A stretch of DNA of 64,000 bases, from positions 1 through 64,000 of the forward strand of contig JAKKUO010000007.1 of assembly GCA_021890795.1 (NCBI GenBank). Reading direction: 5' to 3'. Positions 44,886-53,769 of the stretch are shown here, piece after piece. The notes under the pieces are model-generated. The model was not told the origin of the DNA and did no database searches. It saw only the letters and a list, made by a program, of their open reading frames with translations. This stretch comes from Bacillota bacterium (GTDB taxonomy: Bacteria > Bacillota > Sulfobacillia > Symbiobacteriales > ZC4RG38). Each line of letters starts with the position of its first letter. The stretch's first letter is position 1. Made by a program: the position numbers and the translations under genes.

Positions 44886-46055
44886 TCATGGCAGAATGGC
44901 GTCGATGTACTTGAAGGTCTTGTCCGGCTGCACCTGGAGGATGGCCGCCGCCTTGATGGGGTTGCCGTTCTCGTCAAAGGAGATGTTACCGCTCACCGCC
45001 GGGAAGTCCTTGATGGACTGGAGGGCCTCCCGGATCTTGGCGGGGTCGTCGCTGCCGGCCTCCTCGATGGCCTTCAGGAGGAGCCGGGTGGCGTCATAAC
45101 CCAGGGCGCCGAAGCTCTCGGGCTTCTGGCCGTACTTCTTCTCATAGGCGGCAACGAAGTTCTGCACCGCCTCCCGGGTGTCCTGGGAGGAGTAGTGGTT
45201 GGTGAAGTAACCGCCGGCCATGGTCGCGTAGTCCAGCTCCGGGGAGTCCCAGCCGTCGCCGCCGAGGAAGGGTGCGGTGATCCCCCGCTCCCGGGCCTGC
45301 TTGCCGATCAGGCTGACCTTCTGGTAGTAGTCCGGCAGGTAGATCACGTCGGGATTGGCCTGGGCCACCTTGGTCAGGATGGCGGAGAAGTCGGTGTCCG
45401 TGAGGGCATACGCCTCCCAGGCGACCACCTCGCCGCCCCCGGCCTCGAAGTGCTGCCGGAAGCTTTCCGCCAGGCCGACGCTGTAGTCGTTCCCCTTGTC
45501 GTAGAGTACGGCAGCGGTCTTGGCGCCGAGCTTCTCCGCGGCGAACTTCGCCATCACCGTACCCTGGAAAGGATCGATGAAGCAGGCCCGGAAGACGAAC
45601 TCCCAGCGGTTGCCCTTGTCATCGACGGTCACCTTCGGGCTCGTCGCGGTGGGCGTAATCATCACCACGCCCCTCTCGTTCGCCAGCTCCGCGATAGGGA
45701 TGGTCACCTTGGAGGTGATGGAGCCGACGATGGCCTTCACCCCGTCCTGGGTGATCAGCCTCGTCGCCACGTTCTTCCCTTCCGTGGGATCGTTCCGGTC
45801 GTCCGCCTCCACCACCTCGATGGTGAACTCCCCGGCCTTGTACCCGGCCTCCTCCAGGGCCAGCCGGAAGCCGTTCCGGGCCGACTCGCCGAAGGTCTTC
45901 ACGTCACCGGTCAGAGGCGCAATGAAGCCGATCTTGATCACTTTCCCGTCGCCGCCGCTGCCTCCCTGGGAACTGCCCTGAGGACTGCCGCACCCGGCCA
46001 GCAGCCCCAGGGCAAGGGCCGCAGCCAGAAGGGTACGCAGGGTACCTTTGGACAC
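44886..46055 (-). CDS. livJ: branched-chain amino-acid ABC transporter substrate-binding lipoprotein (paralogue 1)
   Basis: 389 aa. Signal peptide with lipobox LAGC, Gly/Ser linker, then a periplasmic-binding type I fold (IKIGFIAPLTGDVKTFGESARNGF). It is paralogous to 49724-50875 with high identity in the middle. It sits after livF and has its own promoter (46136-46164), so it can be expressed apart from the transporter core. The ligand is probably a branched-chain amino acid; another amino acid is possible. Confidence 0.92.
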   Translation of the reverse strand: MSKGTLRTLLAAALALGLLAGCGSPQGSSQGGSGGDGKVIKIGFIAPLTGDVKTFGESARNGFRLALEEAGYKAGEFTIEVVEADDRNDPTEGKNVATRLITQDGVKAIVGSITSKVTIPIAELANERGVVMITPTATSPKVTVDDKGNRWEFVFRACFIDPFQGTVMAKFAAEKLGAKTAAVLYDKGNDYSVGLAESFRQHFEAGGGEVVAWEAYALTDTDFSAILTKVAQANPDVIYLPDYYQKVSLIGKQARERGITAPFLGGDGWDSPELDYATMAGGYFTNHYSSQDTREAVQNFVAAYEKKYGQKPESFGALGYDATRLLLKAIEEAGSDDPAKIREALQSIKDFPAVSGNISFDENGNPIKAAAILQVQPDKTFKYIDAILP

Positions 46056-46135
46056 GGGCCACCACTTCCTCCCTTGCTCCTATCTCTCCCGATACCGGCC
46101 GTGCCCCGCGGCCGTTCCGGAACCGGGATACAAAA

Positions 46136-46164
46136 ATATTAGTATAACGGGACAGTTCCTGCAA
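46136..46164 (-). promoter_or_regulatory. sigma-A promoter of the first Liv binding-protein gene
   Basis: Minus strand TTGCAG, 17-bp spacer, TAATAT, about 80 bp before the start. It lies in the 171-bp gap after livF. Confidence 0.75.
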
Positions 46165-46226
46165 GACGGTGTGCCGGTCCTTCCCGGCCCGGCCTACCCG
46201 CCCGGGGCCAGCTTATCCAGTCCGGG

Positions 46227-46946
46227 CTACCCGGCCCGGGCCGCCTCCCCCAGATAGGCGGACCGGACCGCCGGGTGGTCCCGGAGCTCCCGGGCCGGCC
46301 CCGAGAGGACGATCCGGCCGGCCTCCAGGACGTAGGCCCGGTGGGCGATGGAGAGGGCCATGTTGGCGTTCTGCTCCACCAGCAGCACCGTTGTCCCCTG
46401 GGCGTTGATCTCCTGGATGATCTCGAAAATCTCCTGGACCAGCAGGGGCGAGAGGCCCATGGAGGGCTCGTCCAGGAGGAGCAGCCGGGGGCGGTTCATG
46501 AGCGCCCGGCCGATCGCGAGCATCTGCTGCTCGCCCCCGGAGAGGGTGCCGGCCAGCTGGTTCTGCCGCTCCCGGAGCCGGGGAAACCGCTCGAAGACCC
46601 GCTCCATATTCTCCCGGACCTTCTCGGGCGGGGTCAGGAAGGCCCCCAGCTCCAGGTTCTCCCGCACGGTCATGTCCGCGAAGACCCGCCGGCCCTCAGG
46701 GACGTGGCCGATCCCCAGGGCCACGATCCGGTGGGCTTTCTCCCGGGTAATATCCCGGCCCTCGAAGATCACCTGGCCGCCGGCGATCCGGACCAGGCCC
46801 GAGATCGCCCGGAGGGTGGTGGACTTGCCGGCGCCGTTGGCGCCGATGAGGGTGACGATCTCGCCGGGCTGAACGTCGAAGGAGACCCGGTGGAGGGCCT
46901 CGATGGCGCCGTACCGGACTTGCAGGTCCCGCACCTGGAGCATCAC
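46227..46946 (-). CDS. livF: branched-chain amino-acid ABC transporter ATP-binding protein
   Basis: 239 aa ATPase with Walker A GANGAGKST, signature LSGGEQQM, Walker B LLLLDEPSMGLSP and the LivF style IGHVPEGRRVFADMTVRENL. Start overlaps the livG stop (GTGA). Pairs with LivG on the LivHM channel. Confidence 0.95.
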   Translation of the reverse strand: MMLQVRDLQVRYGAIEALHRVSFDVQPGEIVTLIGANGAGKSTTLRAISGLVRIAGGQVIFEGRDITREKAHRIVALGIGHVPEGRRVFADMTVRENLELGAFLTPPEKVRENMERVFERFPRLRERQNQLAGTLSGGEQQMLAIGRALMNRPRLLLLDEPSMGLSPLLVQEIFEIIQEINAQGTTVLLVEQNANMALSIAHRAYVLEAGRIVLSGPARELRDHPAVRSAYLGEAARAG

Positions 46947-47713
46947 GCGATCGCCGCCCTTCCGAGGTAGGCTTCCAGCACCCGGGGGTGCTGCTGGATC
47001 TCGGCAGGGGTCCCCTCCGCGATGGACTGGCCGAAGTCCAGGACCACCAGCCGCTCGCAGAGGTTCATCACAAGTCCCATCTGGTGCTCGATCAGCAGGA
47101 TGGTGAGGTCAAAGTCCCGGCGGATCTGCCGGATCAGCTCCACCAGGTTGGCCACTTCCGCCGGGTTCATCCCGGCTGCGGGCTCATCCAGCAGGAGGAG
47201 CTTGGGCCGGGTGGCCAGGGCCCGGGCAATCTCCAGCCGGCGCTGGTCGCCGTAGGGCAGGGCCCCCGCCTTCTCGTGCTGCCGGTCCAAGAGGCCCATC
47301 CGCTCCAGAAGGGCCTGGGCCTCCCGGGTCAGTTCCGCCTCCCGGTGCCGGTACCGGGAGGTGCGGCACAGGGCGTCCACCAGACCGTAACCGCACCGGG
47401 GGTGCATCACCGCCAGGACGTTGTCGAGCACCGACATCTCCTTGAAGAGGCGGATGTTCTGGAAGGTCCGGGCGATCCCGAGTTGGGTGATCCGGTAGGG
47501 CGGCAGGCCGGTCAGGTCCCGGCCTTCGAAGATGACCTTGCCCCGGGTTGGCGGGAAGATGCCGGTGATCACATTAAACACGGTGGTCTTGCCCGCGCCG
47601 TTGGGGCCGATGAGCCCGACCAGTTCCCCCCGCTCCAGGGTCAGGTTGAAGTTCTCCACCGCCTTCAGGCCACCGAAATAGCGGGACACCCCGCGGCACT
47701 CAAGCAGAGGCAC
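46943..47713 (-). CDS. livG: branched-chain amino-acid ABC transporter ATP-binding protein
   Basis: 256 aa ATPase: Walker A GPNGAGKTT, PYGDQRRLEIARAL in place of a classical LSGGQ (usual for LivG), Walker B LLLLDEPAAGMNP and H-loop IEHQMGLVM. Start overlaps livM by 14 nt, so strong coupling. Confidence 0.95.
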   Translation of the reverse strand: MPLLECRGVSRYFGGLKAVENFNLTLERGELVGLIGPNGAGKTTVFNVITGIFPPTRGKVIFEGRDLTGLPPYRITQLGIARTFQNIRLFKEMSVLDNVLAVMHPRCGYGLVDALCRTSRYRHREAELTREAQALLERMGLLDRQHEKAGALPYGDQRRLEIARALATRPKLLLLDEPAAGMNPAEVANLVELIRQIRRDFDLTILLIEHQMGLVMNLCERLVVLDFGQSIAEGTPAEIQQHPRVLEAYLGRAAIA

Positions 47714-48710
47714 GGCCCTTCTCCCCCTTCCCTGTCACGATCTGAGCCGGATCGCCGCCGACGAGGATCCGGAGGCTCCACTCCCGGCCGCCCATCAGCC
47801 CCTGGGGCCGGCGGATCATCAGCACGATCAGGATGATGGCGTAGATCACGATCCGCCAGTCCAGGTAATCCCGGGGCAGGATGCCCCGGAGCCATTCCTG
47901 AAGGAAGACCAGGCCGATGGCCGTCACCACGGTGCCCGTCAGGCTCCCCAGACCTCCCAGGACGACGATCAGCAGCACGTCCAGGGACCTCAGGAAGTCA
48001 AAGCTCTGGGGGTGCAGGTACGAGTACAGGTGGGCATAGAGGCCACCGGCGAGCCCCGCGAGGCCGCAGCCCAGGACAAAGGCCAGGGTCTTGAACCGGG
48101 TCGTGTGGATCCCCATGATGTCCGCCGCGATCTCGTCCTCCCGGACCGAGAGGCAGGCCCGGCCGTAGCTGGAGTGGACCAGGTTCCGGACCAGGAGGAC
48201 GGCCAGCACCGCGCCCCAGAAGACCCAGGGGAAGGTGGTCATCTGGGGGATGCCCAGCATCCCCCGGGCCCCGCCCAGGGTCGGGGAAATCTTGTCGCTG
48301 TTGTCCAGGAGCACCTTGACGATGAAACCAAACCCCAGGGTGGCGATGCCCAGGTAGTCCGACCGGAGCCGGAGGATCGGCAGCCCGATGAGAAAGGCCA
48401 CCAGGCTTGCCGCCCCGGCCCCGGCGGCCAGGGCGACCACGTACCAGTGGATCTCGCCCCCGAGGGTCTTGGTGATCAGGCCCGCGGTGTAGGCGCCGAT
48501 GCCGTAGAAAGCCGCGTGGCCCAGGGAGAACTGACCGGCGAAGCCGTAGATGAGGCTCAGGCCCACCGCAGAGATGGTGATGATCAGGCTGAGGTCCATC
48601 ACCTGGGCCCAGTAGGCACCGATCACGCCGGTTCGCCGCAACAGTTCGAGGAGGATATAGAGCCCGACTACGGAAACGGCTGCCACCAGTCGCCTGCTCA
48701 TCTGCGCCAC
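47700..48710 (-). CDS. livM: branched-chain amino-acid ABC transporter permease
   Basis: About 336 aa from GTG 48710, 8 nt after AGGAGG; GTG 48719 overlaps the ribosome site. Eight to ten membrane helices and the LivM motifs YGFAGQFSLGHAAFYGIGAY and VREDEIAADIMGI. Forms the channel with LivH. Stop overlaps the next gene. Confidence 0.94.
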   Translation of the reverse strand: MAQMSRRLVAAVSVVGLYILLELLRRTGVIGAYWAQVMDLSLIITISAVGLSLIYGFAGQFSLGHAAFYGIGAYTAGLITKTLGGEIHWYVVALAAGAGAASLVAFLIGLPILRLRSDYLGIATLGFGFIVKVLLDNSDKISPTLGGARGMLGIPQMTTFPWVFWGAVLAVLLVRNLVHSSYGRACLSVREDEIAADIMGIHTTRFKTLAFVLGCGLAGLAGGLYAHLYSYLHPQSFDFLRSLDVLLIVVLGGLGSLTGTVVTAIGLVFLQEWLRGILPRDYLDWRIVIYAIILIVLMIRRPQGLMGGREWSLRILVGGDPAQIVTGKGEKGRASA

Positions 48711-48722
48711 CGGTGCCACCTC

Positions 48723-49646
48723 CTACACCTTCTCCGGGCCGGCCTTGCCCAACAGGCCCGCCGGCCGGACCAGCAGCACCAGGATCAGGAGGGAGAAGGC
48801 GATCGCGTCCCGGAACTCGGAGGAGATGTAGGCTGCGGTCATCACCTCGACCTGCCCCATAATGAGCGCCCCCAGGACCGCTCCGGGGATGTTGCCGATC
48901 CCCCCGAGGACCGCGGCGGTAAAGGCTTTCAGCCCAGGCATGATCCCCATGAAGGGGTGGATCTGGGGATAGGCCAGGGCATAGAGGACCCCGGCGGCGG
49001 CCGCCAGGGCGGAACCGATGGCAAAGGTGTAAGCGATGACCTTGTCCACGTCGATGCCCATCAGCCGGGCCGCGTCCATATCGAAGGCGACCGCCCGCAT
49101 CGCCTTGCCGATCCTCGTCCGGTAGACCACGTACTGCAGAGCCAGCAGCAGCCCCAGCACCACCGCGATCACCAGAAGCTGGATGCTGCTGATCCCCACG
49201 CCGCCCAGGCTCCAGCGGAAGTCCCCAAAGGGCCGCTCCACCACCCGGTAGTTGGGACCGAAGACGAACTTCAAACTGGAGAAGTACTCGATAAACAGGG
49301 AGACCCCGATGGCGGTAATGAGGGCAGCGATCCGGGGCGCCCCCTTGGCCCTGAGGGGCCGGTAGGCGATGCGCTCGATCAGCACCCCGAGCAGGGCGCA
49401 CCCCGCCATGGCCACCAGGATGGCCGCGGGCCAGGGGAGGTGCCAGTAGGTGAACCCGAAGACCCCCAGGAACGCCCCGACCATGAAGATGTCGCCATGG
49501 GCGAAATTGATCAACTTGATAATGCTGTACACCATGGTGTAGCCCAAGGCGATCAGGGCATAGACGAAGCCGAGTTGCAGGCCGTTGAGGACCTGCTCCA
49601 ACAGAAGCGGCAATCCGTTGCGGATCGATTCCAACAGATCGCCCAC
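48723..49646 (-). CDS. livH: branched-chain amino-acid ABC transporter permease
   Basis: 307 aa membrane permease with LivH features LIALGYTMVYSIIKLINFAHGDIFMVGAF and AVAFDMDAARLMGIDVDKVI. Partner of LivM. GTG start; 77 bp after the upstream binding-protein gene. Confidence 0.95.
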   Translation of the reverse strand: MGDLLESIRNGLPLLLEQVLNGLQLGFVYALIALGYTMVYSIIKLINFAHGDIFMVGAFLGVFGFTYWHLPWPAAILVAMAGCALLGVLIERIAYRPLRAKGAPRIAALITAIGVSLFIEYFSSLKFVFGPNYRVVERPFGDFRWSLGGVGISSIQLLVIAVVLGLLLALQYVVYRTRIGKAMRAVAFDMDAARLMGIDVDKVIAYTFAIGSALAAAAGVLYALAYPQIHPFMGIMPGLKAFTAAVLGGIGNIPGAVLGALIMGQVEVMTAAYISSEFRDAIAFSLLILVLLVRPAGLLGKAGPEKV

Positions 49647-49723
49647 GCAGATGTTGCCCCCTCCGTGGCAGCGAGCCGGGGCAGAGCCGGGCAGCCCTGC
49701 CCCGGCGCCGCCCCCAGACTGAC

Positions 49724-50875
49724 TTATGGATTGACGGAAGCGATGAACTTTGTAGTCTTGTCGCCCTGAACCTGGAGGATCGCCGCGGGCTTGACCGGGT
49801 TGCCGTTTTCGTCAAAGCTGATCTGGCCGCTGACGGCTTTGAACTCCTTCAGGTTCTGGATGGCCTGCCGGATCTGATCCGGGTCGTTGCTGTTGGCCCG
49901 GCGGATCCCCTCGAGGAGGATGTTGGTGGCGTCGTAGGCCAGGACCGCCAGCGCGTCGGGAACGCTGCCGTACTTGGCCTGGTAGTCCGTCACGAACTGC
50001 TGGACCTCCGGGCGGGTGTCCTCGGGGGAATAGTGGTTGGTGAAGTAGCCACCGGCCATGGTGGCGAAGTCCAGTTCGGAGGAGTCCCAGCCGTCGCCGC
50101 CCATCATGGTCGCGGTGATGCCCTTGGCCCGGGCTTGCTTGCCGATGAGGGAGACCTTCTGGTAGTAGTCGGGCAGGTACAGCAGGTCCGGTTTGGCGTC
50201 GGCCACCTTGGTCAGGATGGCGGAGAAGTCGGTGTCCGTGAGGGCATACGCCTCCCAGGCGACCACCTCGCCGCCCCCGGCCTCGAAGTGCTGCCGGAAG
50301 CTTTCCGCCAGGCCGACGCTGTAGTCGTTCCCCTTGTCGTAGAGTACGGCAGCGGTCCTGGCCCCCAGGGTCTCCAGGGCGAACTTCGCCGCCACCTGGC
50401 CCTGGAAGGGGTCCGTGAAGCAGGCCCGAAAGACGAAGGGTTTCCGATTGCCCTTCTCGTCCACCGTCACCGCGATGTTGGTGGCGGTGCCGGTGATGTG
50501 GACCACCCGGCTCTGGTTGGCCACGTCGCTCACCGAGATGGTCGCCTTGGACGAGACGGAACCCACCAAGGCGTGCACCTTCTGCTCGGTGATGAGCTTG
50601 GTGGCGATGTTCATCGCCTCGGTGGGGTCGTTCCGGTCGTCCTGGATGAAGTGCTGGATGGTGAAGTCCCCGGCCTTGTAACCCGCCTGCTCCAGGGCCA
50701 GCTCAAAGGCGTTCTTCGTGGACTCGCCGAAGGTCTTCACGTCCCCGGTGAGCGGTGCGATGAGCCCGATCCGGACCACCTTCTCATCCCCGCCTCCGGT
50801 TCCCCCGGGGGCGTTCCCGCAACCGGCGAGAACCCCCAGCCCCAGGACCAGGACCGCTGCCATCCCCCGCTTCAT
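49724..50875 (-). CDS. livJ: branched-chain amino-acid ABC transporter substrate-binding lipoprotein (paralogue 2)
   Basis: 383 aa. Signal peptide with lipobox LAGC, linker, type I periplasmic-binding fold (VVRIGLIAPLTGDVKTFGESTKNAF). First gene of livJ-H-M-G-F. A 157-bp stretch (50201-50357) is identical to 45363-45519 in the paralogue. AAGGAGGTGG precedes the ATG and abuts a perfect inverted repeat (50891-50920). Confidence 0.93.
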   Translation of the reverse strand: MKRGMAAVLVLGLGVLAGCGNAPGGTGGGDEKVVRIGLIAPLTGDVKTFGESTKNAFELALEQAGYKAGDFTIQHFIQDDRNDPTEAMNIATKLITEQKVHALVGSVSSKATISVSDVANQSRVVHITGTATNIAVTVDEKGNRKPFVFRACFTDPFQGQVAAKFALETLGARTAAVLYDKGNDYSVGLAESFRQHFEAGGGEVVAWEAYALTDTDFSAILTKVADAKPDLLYLPDYYQKVSLIGKQARAKGITATMMGGDGWDSSELDFATMAGGYFTNHYSPEDTRPEVQQFVTDYQAKYGSVPDALAVLAYDATNILLEGIRRANSNDPDQIRQAIQNLKEFKAVSGQISFDENGNPVKPAAILQVQGDKTTKFIASVNP

Positions 50876-50890
50876 GCCGCTGCCACCTCC

Positions 50891-50920
50891 TTACCCAACT
50901 GGTTTATGAAGCTTGGGTAA
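50891..50920. repeat. perfect 8-bp inverted repeat abutting the livJ2 ribosome site
   Basis: TTACCCAA, 14 bp, TTGGGTAA. On the minus strand the 3' arm runs directly into AAGGAGG of the binding-protein gene. It could be an operator over the -10 region or an RNA hairpin controlling ribosome access. Confidence 0.6.
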
Positions 50921-51118
50921 AGAAAAACAACCTCCGCTGTCCTGCCCGTCGCCCCTCCTTCCCGGCTTCGCCCCCGGCCTCGCCGGGATTTAACCTTCGG
51001 GTTTCGACACGCAGGGCGGAGATCCTTCAGATTGCCTGGACATATCCGTCAACAGGCTCTTGCTGCAGTTCTTTGTGGAATAAGTCTACCTTTTGTTCTC
51101 TAACGTATTAGCTGGCCC

Positions 51119-51655
51119 TCATCCCCGGAGGGCCAGCCACAGTCCAAAGAGGCAGATGGCCGCCAGGGCCGCCGCTCCGCCGCAGCCGGCCCGGCGTCCC
51201 GCGGCTTCAGGCATTGCCGCTACCGCTTCCCGTTGCCGCCGCCGCTCCAGCTTCCGGGCGTGCTTGTAAGCCGCCACCGCCTTGTCGTACTGACCGAGCT
51301 TCTTGTAGGCCGCATGGAGGTTGTCGTGGTAGATGGGGTTGTCCGGCTCCAGGGCCACCGCCTTCCGGTAGCACTCCAGGGCAGTGCGGTAGTCGCCCCG
51401 GGTATAGGCCACATTCCCCAGGTTGGAGTGGGCGGCGGCCAGGTTCGGGTCGAGCCGGAGGGCCTCCTGCAGCATCGCCTCGGCCTCGTCCAGCCGGTTC
51501 ATCATGGCCAGCACCGCGCCGAGCCGGGACCGGGCCACCGCGAGGTCCGGAGCCCGGGTTACCGCTTCCTGATAGAGCCGGTACGCCTCCTCCAACCGAC
51601 GCTGCCGGAAGGCCCGGTCGGCCCGGGCCAGCAGTTCTTCCAGGGACGTGGACAA
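51119..51655 (-). CDS. tetratricopeptide-repeat membrane protein
   Basis: 178 aa from TTG 51655, 8 nt after GGAGGGG. Three to four TPR units (AYRLYQEAVTRAPDLAVARSRLG; AHSNLGNVAYTRGDYRTALECYRKAVALEPDN) form most of the protein; a basic stretch (RKLERRRQREA) and one C-terminal membrane helix (AALAAICLFGLWLALRG) follow, so it is tail-anchored with TPRs in the cytoplasm. Role unknown, probably a protein-protein scaffold. A longer frame to 52024 is antisense of yyaC. Confidence 0.82.
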   Translation of the reverse strand: MSTSLEELLARADRAFRQRRLEEAYRLYQEAVTRAPDLAVARSRLGAVLAMMNRLDEAEAMLQEALRLDPNLAAAHSNLGNVAYTRGDYRTALECYRKAVALEPDNPIYHDNLHAAYKKLGQYDKAVAAYKHARKLERRRQREAVAAMPEAAGRRAGCGGAAALAAICLFGLWLALRG

Positions 51656-51734
51656 GGTCTTCCCCTCCGTCGGCGGGCATCTGGAATAGGTCTGTCCCCG
51701 GCGCCGTATACTTCCTGCCGACGGCAAGCCGGGG

Positions 51735-52352
51735 GTGAAGGGCTTGGGACAAGGGCAGCAGGGAGCCCGGGTTCCCGGGGCAGCCCGGGGCGAGGTCCGG
51801 GTGCACATGGACGACCCCGCCGGGCCGGCGGTGATCGGGGCCGCGCTGGTACAGGTGGGACGGGAGCAGCTCCCCTCCTGGGACGAGATCGTGGTGGTCT
51901 GCATCGGCACCGACCGGTCCATCGGCGACGCGCTCGGACCGCTGGTCGGCAGCCTGCTCCTGGAACAGGGCCCCGCCCCGTTCCGGGTTCTGGGCACCCT
52001 GGAGGAGCCGGTCCACGCGGGCAACCTGGGAGAGGTGGTCGCCCGGCTGGAGGGGGAGTACCGGCGCCCCCTGGTGGTGGGCGTCGACGCCTGTCTCGGG
52101 CGGAGCGAGTCGGTGGGCTACGTCACCGTGGGCCGGGGCCCGGTGCGGCCGGGTGCAGGAGTCAACAAGTCCCTGCCGCCGGTGGGACAGGTAGCGGTGA
52201 CCGGTGTGGTCAACGTCGGTGGTTTCATGGAGTACTTCGTGCTCCAGAACACCCGGCTCAACCTGGTGATGCGGATGGCCCGGGTGGTCGCGGCCGGCCT
52301 TCGGCAGGGACTGACGGAGCTGGCCAGGCTACCCCGGGAAGCTGGCCTCTAG
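51735..52352 (+). CDS. yyaC: spore protein YyaC (DUF1256)
   Basis: 205 aa from GTG 51735; ATG 51807 is an alternative. The family core is clear: IVVVCIGTDRSIGDALGPLVGSLL, TLEEPVHAGNLGEVV and VGVDACLGRSESVG. YyaC resembles the germination protease Gpr fold and is made in the forespore of Bacillus. Its usual position is by parB. Overlaps the convergent lipid kinase gene by 4 bp. A GAATAGG/CGTATACT pair at 51684-51712 could be a sporulation promoter, but this is weak. Confidence 0.9.
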   Translation: MKGLGQGQQGARVPGAARGEVRVHMDDPAGPAVIGAALVQVGREQLPSWDEIVVVCIGTDRSIGDALGPLVGSLLLEQGPAPFRVLGTLEEPVHAGNLGEVVARLEGEYRRPLVVGVDACLGRSESVGYVTVGRGPVRPGAGVNKSLPPVGQVAVTGVVNVGGFMEYFVLQNTRLNLVMRMARVVAAGLRQGLTELARLPREAGL

Positions 52353-53266
52353 GCGCCCCCTCCCCGGGACCGGACCGGGACCCCCGGGGCGGCGACGAGC
52401 CGGACCGCGCCGGGAAGAACCCGGATCTGACCGGGCAAGGTGCCCAGCACCTCGCCGTCTGCTTGGACCGCCACGGGCCGGGCCGGCTCGAACTCCACCT
52501 GCCGGCAGCGGAGCAGTTCCACCCGGGGGTGCCCCTTGTGGGCGCCCCTGTACACCTTTGGCACCAAGCGCAGGACTTCGAGGGCCGGGAGGTCCCGGAC
52601 GAGGCAGAGGTCGAGCAGGCCGTCGTCCACCCGGGCGTCGGGCAAGATTCGCATCCCGCCGCCGAAGGTCCGGGAGAGGCCGGCCGCGGCCAGAAAGACG
52701 GGCCGGCTCAGGTCCCGGCCGTCCACCCGGATGGCCATGGGCACCGACCGGTATTGCCACAAGGTCTTGGCCAGCCCCAGGAGGTACGGCACCGTCCCCC
52801 CGAGGAACTTGGGAAAGCGGTTGACCGCCCTGGCCACCTCCGCGTCAAACCCGGCACCGGCTACGTTGAGGAAGTAGGTCCGTCTCTTGGCGAGGGTCAC
52901 CTCGCCCACGTCGGTGGCCAGCTCCGGGCCTGTCATCGCGAAGCGGGCTGCGGCCAGGGGCTCGAAAGGGATCCCCGCCTCCCGGGCGTAGTCGTTGCCG
53001 GTGCCGGCGGGTACGATCCCCAGCGCGGCGGCGGTGCCCAGGATGCCGTTCAGCACCTCCAGGACGGTGCCATCGCCCCCCAGGGCCACGACCCGCCTGT
53101 ATCCCCGCTCCGCAGCCCGCCGGGCCAGTTCCGTCGCCTGGCCAGGCCCGGTGGTGCAGGCAAAGTCCCACTCTCCTATGCCCCGAAGGGCCTCCTGAAT
53201 CTGCTGCCAGGCCTTCCCGGCCCGGCCCCGCCCTGCGGCAGGGTTGACAACAAAAAAAGTCGCCAC
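52349..53266 (-). CDS. diacylglycerol/lipid kinase family protein
   Basis: 305 aa from GTG 53266. NAD-kinase-like fold with VNPAAGRGRAGKAW, the GGDGTVLEVLNG signature and PAGTGNDYAR, as in DgkB, YegS and BmrU. The precise lipid substrate cannot be told. It lies downstream of the bactofilin gene. A longer frame to 53305 is unlikely. Confidence 0.92.
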   Translation of the reverse strand: MATFFVVNPAAGRGRAGKAWQQIQEALRGIGEWDFACTTGPGQATELARRAAERGYRRVVALGGDGTVLEVLNGILGTAAALGIVPAGTGNDYAREAGIPFEPLAAARFAMTGPELATDVGEVTLAKRRTYFLNVAGAGFDAEVARAVNRFPKFLGGTVPYLLGLAKTLWQYRSVPMAIRVDGRDLSRPVFLAAAGLSRTFGGGMRILPDARVDDGLLDLCLVRDLPALEVLRLVPKVYRGAHKGHPRVELLRCRQVEFEPARPVAVQADGEVLGTLPGQIRVLPGAVRLVAAPGVPVRSRGGGA

Positions 53267-53347
53267 CTGCAGTCTGCCCCCCAGGAAGAAGAACGGGTCC
53301 CGCACCGGAACCCCCGGAACGGGACCTGCCGCCGGCGGTGCCGGCCC

Positions 53348-53758
53348 TCAAGCTTGCGGACTCTCCGCTGCCGGCGACTCGGTTCCGGCGGGGGTGCCTT
53401 CCCCGGCCTCCTGCATATGGCAGCGTCCCTCGAAGACCGCGCCCTCCCGGATCACCAGGTGGGCACAGCGGATGTCCCCGCGCAGAACCGCCCCGGAGAG
53501 GAGCTCCAGGGTTCCCTCCACCTCCACGTCGCCGTGGACCTCGCCGGCTACCGACATGCCCCGGGCCCGGACGTTGGCGATCACCCGCCCCTTGGGCCCC
53601 ACCAAAAGGATCCCGTCGTGGTCCACCTGGCCCTCGAGGGTGCCGTCGATCCGGACCACCCCGGTGGACTGGAGGTTCCCCCGGATCACCGTTCCCTCGC
53701 CCAGCACCGTGTCAATCCGGCTGTACCGCAAAGTCTCCCCCGCACGCTTCCGAAACAT
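53348..53758 (-). CDS. bactofilin family protein
   Basis: 136 aa from ATG 53758. A right-handed beta-helix bactofilin core (VIRGNLQSTGVVRIDGTLEGQV, GDVEVEGTLELLSGAVLRGDI) with short disordered ends. It polymerises without nucleotide into filaments that localise wall enzymes. It lies 11 bp downstream of an M23 endopeptidase, the pairing known from Helicobacter and Proteobacteria. Confidence 0.92.
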   Translation of the reverse strand: MFRKRAGETLRYSRIDTVLGEGTVIRGNLQSTGVVRIDGTLEGQVDHDGILLVGPKGRVIANVRARGMSVAGEVHGDVEVEGTLELLSGAVLRGDIRCAHLVIREGAVFEGRCHMQEAGEGTPAGTESPAAESPQA

Positions 53759-53769
53759 ACCACCGCCAC

